From Alphaproteobacteria bacterium (GTDB lineage Bacteria > Pseudomonadota > Alphaproteobacteria > UBA8366 > Aestuariispiraceae): 64,000 bases of DNA. This document shows, piece after piece, positions 55,786 to 64,000 of this stretch. The translations under genes were made by a program, and so were the position numbers. Location of the stretch: contig JASJDC010000002.1 of NCBI GenBank assembly GCA_030065235.1, positions 892,001-956,000 of the forward strand, given 5' to 3'. Positions within the stretch are counted from its first letter, which is position 1, and every line of letters starts with the position of its first letter. Under the pieces are notes generated by a model. It worked only from the letters and a program-made list of their open reading frames with translations. It did not search any database and was not told the origin of the DNA.

Positions 55786-56867
55786 GCCGCGTCTTCCGTC
55801 ATGGCGGTCAGGCGAGCGGTCTGATCCTCGAGGATCAGCGCGTCGATCACCTCATCCACCGCTTCGCCGGTCATCATCTTGTCCAGCTTGTAGAGCGTCA
55901 GGTTGATCCGGTGATCGGTGACCCTTCCTTGCGGGAAATTGTAGGTGCGGATCCGTTCCGAGCGGTCGCCGGAACCGACCTGACCCTTGCGCTCGGCGGC
56001 GCGCTCCGCGTCCAGCCGGTCCCGTTCCGCTTCATAGAGCCGCGCCATCAGCACGGTCATCGCCTTGGCCCGATTCTTATGCTGCGATTTTTCATCCTGG
56101 CATTGGACGACGATGCCGGTGGGTAGATGGGTGATGCGCACGGCGCTATCGGTCGTGTTGACATGTTGGCCGCCGGCGCCTTGCGAGCGGTAGGTGTCGA
56201 TGCGCAAATCCTTCTCGTCGATCGAAACATCGACCTCTTCGGCCTGCGGCAGGACGGCGACCGTGGCGGCGGAGGTATGGACCCGTCCGCCGCTTTCGGT
56301 GACCGGCACGCGCTGCACCCGATGCACGCCGGATTCGTATTTCAATCTGCCATAGACGCCCTGGCCGGAAACCGAGGCGACGACCTGATTGAATCCGCCG
56401 ATATCGGTCTCGCTTTCTTCGATCATCTCCAGCCGCCAGCCCTGGGCCTGGGCGTAGCGTTGATACATCCGGAACAGGTCGCCGGCGAACAGGCCCGCCT
56501 CGTCCCCGCCGGTTCCGGCGCGAATCTCCAGAATGACGCCGCGCGAATCCGCCTCGTCCTTGGGCAGCAGCATCAGCTGCAGGGCGCGTTCCAGCGCCGG
56601 GAGCTCCGCCTTCAACCCTGTTTGTTCTTCGCGCGCCAACTCGCGCATATCCTCGTCGGTCTCCGGATCGCTGAGCAAGGCGGCGAGATCCGCCAGTTCC
56701 GATTCGGCCGCCCGATACTCCCCGATCTTTTCCACGATCGGCGCGATCTCGGCATATTCCTTGGACAGCCGGGTGAAATCCTCGGAACTGAGATCGCCGG
56801 ACGCCATCCGGTCCGAGAGCTCGTGCGACCGAGCGACCATGCGTTCAAGACGTGCGCGCCAACTCAT
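55782..56867 (-). CDS. prfA: Peptide chain release factor 1
   Basis: 361 residues. RF1 terminates translation at UAG and UAA. The GGQ motif lies at residues 232-234, in [17 protein letters not shown], and the RF1-specific stop-codon recognition tripeptide is P188-V-T190, in [15 protein letters not shown]. The gene overlaps hemA upstream by 4 bases and prmC downstream by 4 bases, so the three genes are coupled. Confidence 0.98.
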   Translation of the reverse strand: MSWRARLERMVARSHELSDRMASGDLSSEDFTRLSKEYAEIAPIVEKIGEYRAAESELADLAALLSDPETDEDMRELAREEQTGLKAELPALERALQLMLLPKDEADSRGVILEIRAGTGGDEAGLFAGDLFRMYQRYAQAQGWRLEMIEESETDIGGFNQVVASVSGQGVYGRLKYESGVHRVQRVPVTESGGRVHTSAATVAVLPQAEEVDVSIDEKDLRIDTYRSQGAGGQHVNTTDSAVRITHLPTGIVVQCQDEKSQHKNRAKAMTVLMARLYEAERDRLDAERAAERKGQVGSGDRSERIRTYNFPQGRVTDHRINLTLYKLDKMMTGEAVDEVIDALILEDQTARLTAMTEDAA

Positions 56868-58222
56868 GATTCTTCCTCCGGCGGCCGCGCTGAGCCGCCC
56901 GCCACTGTCTTCGCGCCGCTGTCGCTATCCGAAACGGGCAGATCGAACAACCGCCTCAGCAGCGCCTCCGCCTCGGCCATATCCGATGCGGCGCCCTCCG
57001 ACGCCCCCGTTTCGGACGCCCCCGTTTCGGACGCCCCCGTTTCGGACGCCAGAGCCCGCAGCGCGCCGCTCGGCGTGTGCAACAGACGCTGGATCAGCAG
57101 CCGCGTCGCTTCGTCGGCGTCGGCGCGGCGATATTGCCGCAACACAGCGGCCCGTTGATCCTCGAAATGCGCCCGCAGCGCGACCAACGCCGGCACGGCC
57201 TTCTGGCTCTCGCGGTCGCGCTGAAACTGATCGATGCAGTCCTCGACCATGCGCGCCGCTTGTTCCGCTTCGTCCTCGCGCCCGAACCGGCCGTCTCGCG
57301 CCATTCGCTCGATATCGGCCAGGGTGAAGAGATAGGCCTGTTCATGCTCGGATACGGTCGGGTCGATATCCGCCGGCGCGCCGCAATCGAAGAACAGGAT
57401 CGGCGCGCCGCGCCGTTTCTTCAGCGCCGCGCCGCATGTCTCTGCGTCGATCAAATAGCGCCCGCCGCTCGCCGCGGTCACCACCACATCCGCGTTGGCC
57501 AGCGCCGCCGGCAAATCCTCAAGCTTTGCATAGTGGCAACCCGCCGCCAGCGCCGCCTTTTCGACCCGCCGCGAGGCGCCGGTCAGGGTCGCCTCCGTCA
57601 GCCCGGCCAGCCGGAATTGCTCCAGCAAAAGGGCGCCGACATCGCCGAGCCCGACCAGCAACAGCCGGCAGCGCGCCGGGTCGCCATGCAGGTCGCGTAG
57701 CGTCTGAACCGCCGCCGAGGCCACCGTGACCGCGCCTTCGCCAATCCGCGTAACCGTCCGCACCTGTTTCGCGGCAGCGAAGGCGCTTTGGAACAGCGTG
57801 TCGAGCGCGCGCCCCATCGAGCCGGCCAACTGCGATTCGCCGTAGGCTTCCTTGACTTGCCCCAGAACCTGACTTTCGCCGATCACCGCGCTCTCCAAGG
57901 CGCAGGCGACGCGGAAGAGGCGGCGCACGGCGTCCCGCTCGCGGCGCCGTGTTAGCAATTCGGCGGCCCTTGCCTCGCTATAGCCCGCTTTGCTCGCCAG
58001 GGTGGATTGAATCGCCGCGATCGCCGCATCGGGATCGTCGGCGGCCGAATGGACTTCGACCCGGTCGCAGGTCGACAGGATTACGGCCTGATCGACGCCT
58101 TTGGCGCGCAGGTCCGCCAAAGCCTCGCGGCGTCCGGCCTCGTCCAGGAACAGCCGGTCGCGCACGCCCGCGTTCGAGGATCGGTGATCAGCGCCGACTG
58201 CGATATAGGATTGCGCCGCCAC
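56864..58222 (-). CDS. hemA: Divergent glutamyl-tRNA reductase
   Basis: 452 residues of the HemA (C5 pathway) family, which reduces glutamyl-tRNA to glutamate-1-semialdehyde in haem synthesis. The catalytic cysteine C52 is kept, in [10 protein letters not shown], but the usual asparagine after it is aspartate. The histidine normally opening the H-L-x-R-V-A motif is arginine (R101 in [11 protein letters not shown]). The usual VPRDI stretch reads APADI. The NADPH loop [16 protein letters not shown] is recognisable. The tail carries a tandem ETGAS repeat. It is overlapped by prfA. It could be a functional variant or a divergent paralogue; most alphaproteobacteria use ALA synthase instead. Confidence 0.85.
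   Translation of the reverse strand: MAAQSYIAVGADHRSSNAGVRDRLFLDEAGRREALADLRAKGVDQAVILSTCDRVEVHSAADDPDAAIAAIQSTLASKAGYSEARAAELLTRRRERDAVRRLFRVACALESAVIGESQVLGQVKEAYGESQLAGSMGRALDTLFQSAFAAAKQVRTVTRIGEGAVTVASAAVQTLRDLHGDPARCRLLLVGLGDVGALLLEQFRLAGLTEATLTGASRRVEKAALAAGCHYAKLEDLPAALANADVVVTAASGGRYLIDAETCGAALKKRRGAPILFFDCGAPADIDPTVSEHEQAYLFTLADIERMARDGRFGREDEAEQAARMVEDCIDQFQRDRESQKAVPALVALRAHFEDQRAAVLRQYRRADADEATRLLIQRLLHTPSGALRALASETGASETGASETGASEGAASDMAEAEALLRRLFDLPVSDSDSGAKTVAGGSARPPEEES
57001..57050. repeat. 15-bp tandem repeat inside hemA
   Basis: Three perfect copies of ACGCCCCCGTTTCGG (57001-57015, 57016-57030, 57031-57045) and the start of a fourth. They encode a repeated five-residue unit (SETGA) in the variable C-terminal tail of the glutamyl-tRNA reductase. 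The copy number keeps the reading frame, so it could vary between strains without destroying the protein. Confidence 0.9.
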
Positions 58223-58244
58223 TGGCCTCTCACCGCCTCCGCCG

Positions 58245-59507
58245 TCACCCGGTCGCGCGCGCCGCCTGGGCGGCCTTCAGCGCCGGACCAAGCCCGTCCA
58301 GCGCCACTTCGGATTGGCCGCCTTGCGCCATGTCCTTCACTTGCGCAACGCCCCGCACCAGTTCCTCGTCGCCCAGGATCACGGCGTGCGTCGCCCCGAC
58401 CTTGTCGGCGCGTTTCATCCGCTTCTTCATCGCGCCGGAAAAAGCCCAATCGACCCGCAGCCCGTCGCGCCTCAACGTTTCCGCCAATTGCAGCGCCCGG
58501 CGTTCTGCGGCTTCGCCCAACGGCACGATCGCGACGATCCCCGGTGGCGGCGCTGGGCTGTCAGCCAGCATCGCCAAGCGCTCGATCCCCGCCGCCCAGC
58601 CGACGCCGGGCGTCGCCGGGCCGCCCATCATCTCCATCAGCCCGTCATAGCGCCCGCCGGCCAGAACCGCCGCCTGCGCGCCCAGTTCGGTCGTCGTAAA
58701 TTCGAAGGCGGTGTGGCAGTAATAATCCAAACCGCGCACCAGCTTCGGGTTCAACGCGTAGGCGATGCCCAACGTTTCGAGCCCCTCGCGAACCGCTGCG
58801 AAGAATTCCTGGCTTTCGGTATTAAGGTACTCGTCAAAGGACGGCGCTCCAGCCACGATCCGCCGATCCCCCTCATCTTTCGAATCCAGGATCCGCAGCG
58901 GGTTGCGGCCGAGCCTGTCTTTCGACTCATCGGACAGAGCCGCGAGATGATCTTGGAAATAGGCGACCAGGGCGGCGCGATAAGCGTCCCGGCTGGCGCT
59001 GTCTCCCAAGGTATTGAGTTCCAGCGTGACCCGGTCCTTGAGTCCCAACGTCTCCATGATCGCGGCGCCGCAGGCGATCACCTCGATATCGCCCTGAGCC
59101 TGGGGCGCGCCGATCAATTCAATCCCAAACTGATGGAATTGTCGCAGGCGACCCTTCTGCGGGCGTTCATAGCGAAACATCGGGCCTGCATAGAAGTGTC
59201 GGACCGGCGCTTGCTGCGCCAAGCCGTTTGACATGAAGGCGCGGCAGACGCCCGCCGTGTTTTCCGGCCGCAGGGTAATATTGTCGCCTCCGCGATCGTC
59301 AAAGGAGTACATCTCCTTGGTCACGATGTCCGACGTATCGCCCAAGGTGCGGTTGAAGACGGCGCTGAATTCAAAGATCGGCGTCGCGATCTGCTCATAG
59401 CCGTAGCGCAAGGCGGTCTCGGCCGCTGCATCGCTGACGGCGCGATGGCGCCGAAAATCATCGGGCAAAAGATCGTGTGTGCCGCGAACGGGTTGAAGCG
59501 CCGCCAT
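58245..59507 (-). CDS. hisS: Histidyl-tRNA synthetase
   Basis: 420 residues from ATG 59507 with GGAGG six bases upstream. Class II synthetase: motif 2 region FYAGPMFRYERPQKGRLRQFHQ (about residues 104-125), the LVRGLDYYCHTAFEF histidine loop (about 258-272), motif 3 GVGWAAGIERL and the C-terminal anticodon-binding domain are all clear. It sits 22 bases upstream of ispG's stop on the same strand and continues toward hemA. Confidence 0.97.
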   Translation of the reverse strand: MAALQPVRGTHDLLPDDFRRHRAVSDAAAETALRYGYEQIATPIFEFSAVFNRTLGDTSDIVTKEMYSFDDRGGDNITLRPENTAGVCRAFMSNGLAQQAPVRHFYAGPMFRYERPQKGRLRQFHQFGIELIGAPQAQGDIEVIACGAAIMETLGLKDRVTLELNTLGDSASRDAYRAALVAYFQDHLAALSDESKDRLGRNPLRILDSKDEGDRRIVAGAPSFDEYLNTESQEFFAAVREGLETLGIAYALNPKLVRGLDYYCHTAFEFTTTELGAQAAVLAGGRYDGLMEMMGGPATPGVGWAAGIERLAMLADSPAPPPGIVAIVPLGEAAERRALQLAETLRRDGLRVDWAFSGAMKKRMKRADKVGATHAVILGDEELVRGVAQVKDMAQGGQSEVALDGLGPALKAAQAARATG

Positions 59508-59529
59508 GGCGAACCTCCGCTGAGTGGTG

Positions 59530-60648
59530 CTATTCGGCCGCTTGCGCGGCGCGGTCGGCGTCGATTTCCGCCGCCTTCTTTTCGACCAGACCGACCAGAT
59601 GGTCGACAATGTCCTCGTTTTGCAGCCGATGCGACGGCAGGCCGGCGATATAGACCTGATGGGTGCCTTTGCCGCCGCCGGTGAAGCCGATATCGGTCTC
59701 GCGCGCCTCGCCCGGGCCGTTGACGACGCAGCCGATCACGCTGACAGTCATCGGCGTGGTGATATGGGCCAGCCGCTGTTCCAGCACCTTCACCGTCTCG
59801 ATCACGTCGAATTGCTGCCGGGCGCAGGAGGGGCAGGAGATCACATTCACGCCGCGGTGCCGCAGGCCGAGCGATTTCAGAATGTCGAAGCCGACTTTGA
59901 CCTCTTCGACCGGATCGGCGGACAGCGAGACCCGGATCGTGTCGCCGATGCCGGCCCAGAGCAGCGAGCCTAGACCGATCGAGCTCTTGATCGTGCCGCT
60001 GCGCAACCCGCCCGCCTCGGTCACACCGAGATGCAGCGGGTAGTCGCAAGCCTCGGCCAGACCATGATAGGCGGCGACCGCCAGGAATACGTCGGAGGCT
60101 TTGACGCTGATCTTGAACTCGAAGAAATCATTGTCTTCGAGGATCTTGGCGTGCTCCAGCGCGCTTTCGACCATGGCTTCGGGGACCGGTTCGCCGTAGC
60201 GCTCCAGCAGATGCTTTTCCAGCGAGCCGGCGTTGACGCCGATCCGGATCGAACAGCCGTGATCCTTGGCCGCCTTCACCACTTCCTTGACGCGTTGGGC
60301 GCTGCCGATATTGCCCGGATTGATCCGCAGGCAGGCGGCCCCGGCCTCAGCCGCTTCGATCGCGCGCTTATAGTGGAAGTGGATGTCCGCGACGATCGGC
60401 ACATTGGCCCGGCGCACGATCTCGCCCAGCGCTTCGGTCGACGCCTCGTCGGGACAGGAGACGCGGACAATGTCGGCGCCGGCCTCTTCGCAGGCGCGGA
60501 TTTGCGCGCTGGTCGCCTTGATATCCGGCGTCAGCGTGTTGGTCATGGTCTGGACCGAGATCGGCGCGTCGCCGCCGACCGGCACGTCGCCGACCATGAT
60601 CTGGCGCGATTTCCGGCGATAAATGTCGCGATAGGGGCGAACGCTCAT
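59530..60648 (-). CDS. ispG: 4-hydroxy-3-methylbut-2-en-1-yl diphosphate synthase
   Basis: 372 residues from ATG 60648, with GGTGGA upstream; an earlier start adds an unconserved 22 residues. It catalyses the second-last step of the MEP isoprenoid pathway using a [4Fe-4S] cluster. The cysteine ligands lie in [13 protein letters not shown] and [16 protein letters not shown]. The TIM barrel motifs [18 protein letters not shown] and [10 protein letters not shown] are intact. It precedes hisS in the operon direction. Confidence 0.97.
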   Translation of the reverse strand: MSVRPYRDIYRRKSRQIMVGDVPVGGDAPISVQTMTNTLTPDIKATSAQIRACEEAGADIVRVSCPDEASTEALGEIVRRANVPIVADIHFHYKRAIEAAEAGAACLRINPGNIGSAQRVKEVVKAAKDHGCSIRIGVNAGSLEKHLLERYGEPVPEAMVESALEHAKILEDNDFFEFKISVKASDVFLAVAAYHGLAEACDYPLHLGVTEAGGLRSGTIKSSIGLGSLLWAGIGDTIRVSLSADPVEEVKVGFDILKSLGLRHRGVNVISCPSCARQQFDVIETVKVLEQRLAHITTPMTVSVIGCVVNGPGEARETDIGFTGGGKGTHQVYIAGLPSHRLQNEDIVDHLVGLVEKKAAEIDADRAAQAAE

Positions 60649-60808
60649 GAATTTCCACCCGGTGGATGACCAATATCGGTCCAGGCGCGGCAAGGGGCCA
60701 ATCGCCCCGTCCACGCCGGTGGACCATGCGGAGACGCGCCGCGTTTTTCAAGTTTTATCGGCGGATTGCGCGGCTTTGGCGCCAAGTGCGAGGCCTTATT
60801 GCGCGCCT

Positions 60809-62176
60809 CTATTGCGTGGCCGGGTCGGGGCCGCGCAGCAGCGCTTCCGGGTCCAGGCTGACATCCCGGCGCACGGCGCCCGCCGGACCGATATCTGGCG
60901 CCGCCACCCCGTCGACCAGAAATTCGAGCCCGCCGGCGTTGCCGGTCACCAGCGTCAGGCCCGGCGTATTCGGCGTCCGGAAACGATCGCCGTCATTGAG
61001 CAACCGGGTCAGCAGCACTTGACCGTCCGCCCCCGTCACTTCGACCCAGACAGGCCCGCGCGCGACAATGACGACCCTGGAATCCGCGTTTTCCGCGCCA
61101 TACACGACCGGCGCCGCGGTTTCGAGCACGGGTGCGGCGCTGGCCGCAGGGTCTGTCTCAAGCGCCCGGTTGGGCTCAACGGCGGGCGTTGGTTCGGCGC
61201 GGGCCAGGGCGGCCGACGGCTCAACCTCACTCAGTGTTTGCGCGCTGTCCGCGGTGTCTTCAACAACCGGCTCTTCCTCCGCCGGCTGACGCGCGATTTC
61301 CGGCGCTGCGGTCACAACCGCCGCCGCCGGTTCGGATGGCGCAGTACGCTCCGGACCGGTCGCCTCGGTCGCGATCTCCTGGGCCGCTGGCTCTGACGTC
61401 GTCGTCTCTGTCGCCGTTTCGTCAGGCGCGACTGCCTCAGGGGCGGCTTCCACGGGCGCTGGACTCTCGGGCGTTGCAGTTTGGGGCGCTGCAGTCTGGG
61501 GCGCCTCTGCGGCCGCGGGGGCGCCTGTCGTCGGCTCTGACGCCGGCTCGGATAGTTTTTCCAGCACGGGCGCGGCCTCTGTCGGCGGCTGCGCTTCGAC
61601 CTGGACGGTGACGCGTTCGGGCTCCGGCGTCGGCGCCGTCTCTTCTGCCGCATTTGGTTCCGGCGCGGCCGCATCCGGGTTGATGAGTTGGGCGATCGAG
61701 TCCGGCAACGGCGGTATCAGGTCGATCTGCGCCGCATCCTTGTTGCTGACATAGAGCCAACCGCCATAGGCGCAGGCGAGCAGCAGCAGCGACAGGAAGA
61801 CGACCGGTCCGGTCGGCGTCCGTCCCACCGCAATCGGCTCCGGCAGGACCAGTTGCGTTTTGCCTTCGAGATCAGAGGCTTCCTGCTTGAATTTCTCAAC
61901 CAGCTTCTGCGTGTCGAGCCCCAAATGATTGGCGTAGGCGCGGACGAACCCGATCGCGTAAGGCAGGCCCGGCAGATCAGCCAAGCGGCTTTCCTCGATC
62001 GCTTCGATATAGACCCGGCGAATCCGCAGTCTTTCTGAGACATGCGGCAAATCCTGTCCGGCCGCGATCCGGGCGTCGTGGAGGATCGCACCGACCGGCG
62101 CGTTATCGATGACCGTTGTCAACGGCATGCGCACGACATCATTGGCGATTTCAGTTTTGGCCGCATTCTGCGCCAT
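60809..62176 (-). CDS. rodZ: RodZ-like cytoskeletal protein with long low-complexity linker
   Basis: 455 residues. An N-terminal helix-turn-helix domain (about 25-95, with ILHDARIAAGQDLPHVSERLR and FVRAYANHLGLD) is typical of RodZ. It is followed by a single membrane segment (about 124-143). A periplasmic linker of roughly 200 residues, rich in alanine, proline, threonine and glutamate, leads to a C-terminal DUF4115 domain (about 365-440, with VWVEVTGADGQVLLTRLL). RodZ links MreB to the envelope and supports rod shape. It precedes ispG on the minus strand. Confidence 0.92.
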   Translation of the reverse strand: MAQNAAKTEIANDVVRMPLTTVIDNAPVGAILHDARIAAGQDLPHVSERLRIRRVYIEAIEESRLADLPGLPYAIGFVRAYANHLGLDTQKLVEKFKQEASDLEGKTQLVLPEPIAVGRTPTGPVVFLSLLLLACAYGGWLYVSNKDAAQIDLIPPLPDSIAQLINPDAAAPEPNAAEETAPTPEPERVTVQVEAQPPTEAAPVLEKLSEPASEPTTGAPAAAEAPQTAAPQTATPESPAPVEAAPEAVAPDETATETTTSEPAAQEIATEATGPERTAPSEPAAAVVTAAPEIARQPAEEEPVVEDTADSAQTLSEVEPSAALARAEPTPAVEPNRALETDPAASAAPVLETAAPVVYGAENADSRVVIVARGPVWVEVTGADGQVLLTRLLNDGDRFRTPNTPGLTLVTGNAGGLEFLVDGVAAPDIGPAGAVRRDVSLDPEALLRGPDPATQ

Positions 62177-62349
62177 AGCGCCTGTTCCTGTCTGTCAGAT
62201 CAACCACGTTGCGTTCTGTCGGCTTGGCGCCGCGACAATGGCGGGCTCTCGCTCCGCCATCCGGGATTATCACAATACAATCTCTGTGGTAATTAGCATA
62301 AAGAATTGTGGTTCGGCAATGGGTTAATCGTCGCCGTTAAGAAAGCGAC

Positions 62350-64000
62350 TCAGATTTGCACACCACGATCGACAGCGTAACTCTTTAGGACGGAGCGTAA
62401 GGAATGAGCCCCGCTCTGCAAGTGACTTTCGATCAGTTCGGTGACGGCGCCGGCGTCGATGCTGCGCACCAAGGCGCGGACGGGTCCGATCGCGGTCGCG
62501 TTCATCGACAGCGTCCGATAGCCGAGCCCGATCAAAGCCATCGCGTCCACGGGCGAGCCCGCCATCTCGCCGCAAAGCGACAGTTCGATCTCGTGGGTGC
62601 GGCAGGTCTCGGCGATCGATTTCAGCATGCCCAGCATCGCCGGGGACAGCGGGTCATAGCGCCCGTCCAGCTTCGGATTGCCGCGGTCGCTGGCGAACAG
62701 GAACTGCAGCAGATCGTTCGATCCGACCGAGAGAAAATCGACATGACGCTTCAGGCTGGCCAGTTGATACGCCAAGGAAGGGACTTCCAGCATCGCGCCG
62801 ACGCGCACCAGGCTTGGGCCAGGCAAGCCGCGCTCAACCGCGCGCTCCAGTTCGATATCGACCAGGGCGCGGGCGCGGATCATCTCTGCGGTCTGCGCGA
62901 TCATCGGGAACATCACATACAGCGGCCGACCGCTCGACGCTTGAACCAGGGCGCGCAACTGGGCTCTAAGCAGCGCCGGGCGATCCAGGCCAATTCGCAC
63001 GGCGCGCCAACCCATTGCCGGGTTCTCTTCGCCCATTTCCTGAATGTAGGTCGGGATCTTGTCGCCGCCGATGTCGAGAGTCCGGAAGACCACAGGCTTG
63101 CCGTCCGACTGTTCCAGGATCGCGGTATAGAGCCGCTCCTGCGCCGCAACGTCGGGGAATTCGGAGCGCACCATGAAGGGCACTTCGGTCCGGTAGAGCC
63201 CGATCCCGGCGCCGCCCATCTCGCGCAGATGCGGCAGGTCGATCAGCAACCCGGCGTTCATGTTCAGCGTGATCGGCACGCCGTCCTTTGTGACGCTGGG
63301 CAGCGCGGCGTCCCGCGCATAGGCGGCCTTGCGCTCGGCGTGCAGCGCCATCGAACGCGCGAAAGTGCGCTGAAAATCATCGTTTGGCCGGACGAAACAG
63401 ACCCCGTTCGCCCCGTCGACCACCAGGCGGTCGCCCGGCTCGATCCGGGTCATGGCGCCGGTGATGCGGCCGACGACGGGGATGTCCAGCGCCTTGGCGA
63501 CGATCGCCACATGGGCGGCGGCCGAACCTTCCTCCAGCACCACGCCGTTGATCTGGCTGTCCTCGTAATCCAGTAGATCGGCGGGGCCCATATTGCGGGC
63601 GACCAGGATCGCGTCTTCGGGCAGATCGCGTTGCCGGGCGGCCTGCTGCGCCGTCTCGCCGGCGAGATGCTGGATCAGGCGGCCGGTCAGATCCTCGAAA
63701 TCCGACAGCCGCTCCTGGATATAGGCGTCTTTCACCAGGGCCATGCGCGCCCGCATATCGCTCTGAACCCGGATCACGGCGGCTTCGGCCGTCAGGCCGG
63801 TCCCGATCGCCTCTCGGATGCGCCGAATCCAGCCCTGATCCTCGGCGAACATGCGATAGGTGCGCAGGATATCCAGATGGTCGCCCGCCTGATCGCTGCC
63901 ATAGCGCTCGATCATGCCGTCCAGCGCGCTGTGCATGGCGTCGATCGCCTCATGCAGGCGCTGCAGCTCGACCGTTTCATCCTCCGCGACCGGATCGCCG
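62350..64000 (-). CDS. ptsP: Phosphoenolpyruvate-protein phosphotransferase, EI-Ntr (5' end cut by window)
   Basis: The frame is open from the window edge to the stop at 62350, so the N-terminus, including any GAF domain, lies outside. The visible part holds the phosphohistidine segment EGSAAAHVAIVAKALDIP, the PEP-binding core (GIGLYRTEVPFM, MFPMIAQTAEM, FLSVGSNDLLQF) and the catalytic cysteine stretch LSLCGEMAGSP. EI-Ntr starts the nitrogen-related phosphotransferase cascade (NPr, EIIA-Ntr). The neighbouring order ptsP-rodZ-ispG-hisS is standard for Rhodospirillales. A 173-base spacer separates it from rodZ. Confidence 0.95.
   Translation of the reverse strand, partial: GDPVAEDETVELQRLHEAIDAMHSALDGMIERYGSDQAGDHLDILRTYRMFAEDQGWIRRIREAIGTGLTAEAAVIRVQSDMRARMALVKDAYIQERLSDFEDLTGRLIQHLAGETAQQAARQRDLPEDAILVARNMGPADLLDYEDSQINGVVLEEGSAAAHVAIVAKALDIPVVGRITGAMTRIEPGDRLVVDGANGVCFVRPNDDFQRTFARSMALHAERKAAYARDAALPSVTKDGVPITLNMNAGLLIDLPHLREMGGAGIGLYRTEVPFMVRSEFPDVAAQERLYTAILEQSDGKPVVFRTLDIGGDKIPTYIQEMGEENPAMGWRAVRIGLDRPALLRAQLRALVQASSGRPLYVMFPMIAQTAEMIRARALVDIELERAVERGLPGPSLVRVGAMLEVPSLAYQLASLKRHVDFLSVGSNDLLQFLFASDRGNPKLDGRYDPLSPAMLGMLKSIAETCRTHEIELSLCGEMAGSPVDAMALIGLGYRTLSMNATAIGPVRALVRSIDAGAVTELIESHLQSGAHSLRSVLKSYAVDRGVQI

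Noticed and set aside
57001-57050. Short repeat array as a CRISPR
   Set aside because: The repeats are directly adjacent without spacers and lie within a coding frame; they are a coding tandem repeat.

Overview
The window is ordinary chromosomal DNA of a GC-rich alphaproteobacterium, most likely a Rhodospirillales-type, probably marine lineage. This is inferred from the high GC content, the alphaproteobacterial families present (DUF4167, the DUF1674/SDHAF4-like protein, an M16 peptidase beside thrC), the complete System I cytochrome c maturation operon, and the order ptsP, rodZ, ispG, hisS, prfA, prmC, DUF4167. Genes are packed tightly and many overlap by 4 bases (ATGA or GTGA). I see no tRNA, rRNA, CRISPR array, insertion sequence or prophage.

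Layout. 1-11.9 kb: an EamA exporter (cut by the window edge), acetoacetyl-CoA synthetase, a MocR regulator divergent from a pyridoxamine-phosphate-oxidase-like flavoprotein, an MFS transporter, an SDH assembly factor, an RsmB-type rRNA methyltransferase, an orphan NtrC-type regulator, an SDR enzyme and a LysR regulator. 12-16 kb: argG, a small hypothetical protein and htpG behind a heat-shock-like promoter. 16.2-24.8 kb: a seven-gene operon encoding a Liv-type ABC importer flanked by two acyl-CoA-ligase-like proteins, which reads as uptake plus CoA activation of an unknown carboxylic acid. 24.9-26.3 kb: an unknown membrane protein, a tiny cysteine-rich exported peptide and a non-coding stretch. 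26.3-34.1 kb: ccmABCDEFGHI in one run. 34.2-34.8 kb: a gene-poor, AT-richer gap. 34.8-36.4 kb: a cobalt-type nitrile hydratase operon (alpha, beta, accessory).

36.5-54.4 kb: housekeeping and redox genes. These are a YaiI-family protein, thrC, an M16 peptidase, a GNAT enzyme, an AlgH-family protein, a DsbD-like reductase and a peroxiredoxin. They are followed by a MarR / OmpR / EnvZ-like regulatory trio, an IlvE-like transaminase, a YqaA-like membrane protein, a pgsA-mobB-moeA-moaD-moaE run on the minus strand, a LysR regulator, a MOSC protein and a DUF4167 protein. 54.9-64 kb (all minus strand): ptsP (cut by the window edge), rodZ, ispG, hisS, hemA, prfA, prmC.

The items most worth a second look are four. 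First, the divergent glutamyl-tRNA reductase in the order hemA-prfA-prmC, which lacks a conserved histidine and carries a tandem repeat in its tail. Second, the ligase-bracketed ABC importer, whose second ligase-like protein lacks a normal ATP-binding P-loop. Third, the nitrile hydratase operon with no amidase nearby. Fourth, the unclassified cysteine-rich exported micropeptide. No clearly new multi-gene defence or mobile system was found.
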